Virus record (IMG/VR): IMGVR_UViG_3300020213_000035
Coordinates: 1-61,390 of that record
From: a virus
DNA: 61,390 bases
Strand: one strand, 5' to 3'
The translations under genes and the position numbers were made by a program. How positions within the stretch are numbered: position 1 is the first letter of the stretch; every line of letters begins with the position of its first letter. Shown here piece by piece: positions 60,124-61,390 of the stretch. The notes beneath the pieces are model-generated. The model saw nothing but the letters and a program-made list of their open reading frames with translations, had not been told where the DNA came from and made no database searches.

Positions 60124-61356
60124 TCACGCTCCAACCCCAATCCGAAACGTATTTGGGTTCGTGCAGACACCCCAACAATCAATGACTCGACCTTCAAAGT
60201 CAGGCAAAAACGAAAAGTCATTTTCTGGAATAGTAATAACTGCAACTTCAGCATCCGCTAGAACAGACCCCAGCGAAACGGTTCCCGGACTTATAAGAGG
60301 ATCATAGGCTTCAACCCTATAACCACGTTCCTCAAGTTCTCTACTGATAAGCATTCCAGCCGATTCTTCGCTGACTGGAGTTCCTGACTTATACGAGAGA
60401 CCCAAAATGGCAATCTTGGAACCTGTCCTAATTCCCTTCGTGGCAAGATCAGTTACCCGTTGGATCTGACGTTGATTAATGCCATCGGCTGCACCGGACA
60501 GAAGAGCATCAACCCCAACTTCTTGAGCAGCTTTGGCGAAAGCTCTCTGATCGCGAGGGAAACATGGACCACCATATGCTGTAGCGGGAGCAAGATACTT
60601 CACTCCGATACGAGCATCTGCCCCGATTGCATTGACTACGTTGCTCGCTTCCGTATTATCGTAGCTCTCACACATCTCACCAATGGTGTTAGCAAAACTG
60701 ATCTTCATGGTGATATACGAGTTAACTGCAATCTTCGCAAGTTCTGCTTCAGTAAGAGTCAGTCGATAGAAAGGAACGCTGGAACGAACTACCTCTTCCA
60801 TTACTTCCTGGAGAGAAGCGCCAGACCGATCGTCCACTTGACCGATAAGCACCATGTCCGGGTTCGACAGATCATTTACCACTGAGCCAAGAGCAATGAA
60901 CTCAGGGCTATAACAAAAGCCTAGATATTCTCCTACCTCTATGCCGCTAGCTTCCTCTAGTGCTGGAACAATATACTTCTCACATGATCCAGGCATGAGT
61001 GTGCTTGCAATCACAACCGTATGATAGGAATTCTTATAGCGAAGTTGTTCTCCCACCTTATCGATGGCAGCTAGCACGTAATCATTAACGAAACCGCCAT
61101 CCGGGCCAGAAGGCGTTGGAACAATTATGATCGTCAGATCCGTCTCATTAATCTGAAAGTAATCGGTATAGGCTGGGAAGGGGAACTTGCTAAGGAGTCC
61201 CTGCAACCCCGGTTCGGGAACGGGAGCAAGCATCTGATTGATCTGCTCTACTGTTGATGGGTTGTTATCAATTCCGATAACGGAATGTCCAGCCCCTGAA
61301 AGTACCGCAGCCAGAGGGGCTCCCAACTTCCCTAATCCGACAACTGAAATCTTCAT
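60124..61356 (-). CDS. UDP-glucose / GDP-mannose 6-dehydrogenase
   Basis: 410 residues. Rossmann GLGKLGAPLA (about 7-16), a central CYSPEFIALGS, AELAKIAVNSYITMKISFAN with K208, N212 and K218, and the catalytic Cys in GGPCFPRD (C265). It oxidises a nucleotide sugar to its uronic acid using two NAD+. Which of UDP-glucose or GDP-mannose it uses cannot be read. It is the first gene of the cassette, possibly from a leaderless start. Confidence 0.9.
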   Translation of the reverse strand: MKISVVGLGKLGAPLAAVLSGAGHSVIGIDNNPSTVEQINQMLAPVPEPGLQGLLSKFPFPAYTDYFQINETDLTIIIVPTPSGPDGGFVNDYVLAAIDKVGEQLRYKNSYHTVVIASTLMPGSCEKYIVPALEEASGIEVGEYLGFCYSPEFIALGSVVNDLSNPDMVLIGQVDDRSGASLQEVMEEVVRSSVPFYRLTLTEAELAKIAVNSYITMKISFANTIGEMCESYDNTEASNVVNAIGADARIGVKYLAPATAYGGPCFPRDQRAFAKAAQEVGVDALLSGAADGINQRQIQRVTDLATKGIRTGSKIAILGLSYKSGTPVSEESAGMLISRELEERGYRVEAYDPLISPGTVSLGSVLADAEVAVITIPENDFSFLPDFEGRVIDCWGVCTNPNTFRIGVGA

Positions 61357-61390
61357 ACAAGGATAATAGCATATAAGTACCGGTATGTAC
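61357..61390 (-). promoter_or_regulatory. candidate leaderless promoter for the glycan cassette
   Basis: On the minus strand a TATTAT box lies about nine bases before the ATG (61356), with no Shine-Dalgarno between them. Transcription would begin at or near the ATG, as in leaderless actinobacterial mRNAs. No -35 is clear and the upstream sequence leaves the window. A GTACATACCGGTAC imperfect palindrome is at the edge. Confidence 0.38.

Overview
The window is part of a tailed double-stranded DNA phage genome (Caudoviricetes, siphovirus-like: long tape measure, tail-assembly chaperone with a -1 frameshift, tube-type major tail protein). The likely host is an actinobacterium. The strongest evidence is a phage copy of Pup, the prokaryotic ubiquitin-like protein, whose conjugation machinery is largely an actinobacterial system; a class II (B12-dependent) ribonucleotide reductase and a capsid/decoration pair that looks actinophage-like agree with this. 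GC is moderate (near 50% by eye). Neither genome end is recognisable, and no DNA polymerase, endolysin, integrase, canonical tRNA or CRISPR array was seen, so the window is probably one segment of a larger genome.

Layout. (1) 1-9.1 kb, plus strand: a tightly packed, translationally coupled series of small accessory genes, mostly unknown, with four recognisable regulatory or informational proteins: a RuvB-like AAA+ motor, a protein with a ribosomal bL12 C-terminal domain, a ParB/Srx-fold protein, and a CsrA-like RNA-binding protein. A strong rho-independent terminator follows the ParB gene. (2) 9.1-9.26 kb: convergent intergenic region with hairpins. (3) 9.26-20.7 kb, minus strand: nucleotide and DNA metabolism (HNH nuclease, DUF4406-dNMP kinase fusion, NrdJ-type reductase, DNA methylase, primase-helicase, deoxycytidylate deaminase, SSB-like protein, Sak4-like ATPase, Cas4/RecB-like nuclease), apparently led by a small XRE repressor-like gene with its own candidate promoter. 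(4) 20.86-22.74 kb, minus strand: small membrane proteins including a holin-like protein, then an acidic protein and Pup. (5) 22.8-53.7 kb, minus strand: virion genes in reverse map order (fibres and minor tail proteins, tape measure, frameshifted chaperone, major tail protein, connectors, capsid, decoration, scaffold, protease, portal, terminase). The large terminase carries two inteins. (6) 53.7-61.4 kb, minus strand: a sugar-nucleotide and glycan cassette (GDP-mannose 3,5-epimerase, UDP-glucose/GDP-mannose dehydrogenase, glycosyltransferases, FkbM-like methyltransferases, a GT11-like fucosyltransferase).

How it may work together. The minus-strand early block supplies deoxynucleotides, primes and unwinds DNA, and provides recombination functions. 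The long minus-strand late block builds the head and tail, with terminase nuclease activity gated by protein splicing. The glycan cassette probably decorates the virion or alters the host surface. The plus-strand block and Pup look like host take-over functions: CsrA could reprogram translation, the bL12 domain could contact translation GTPases or RNA polymerase, and Pup ending in Glu could be used directly by the host ligase PafA. The Pup start codon follows a hairpin whose loop contains the Shine-Dalgarno GGA, the kind of site CsrA binds. That link is a testable inference, not a demonstrated circuit.
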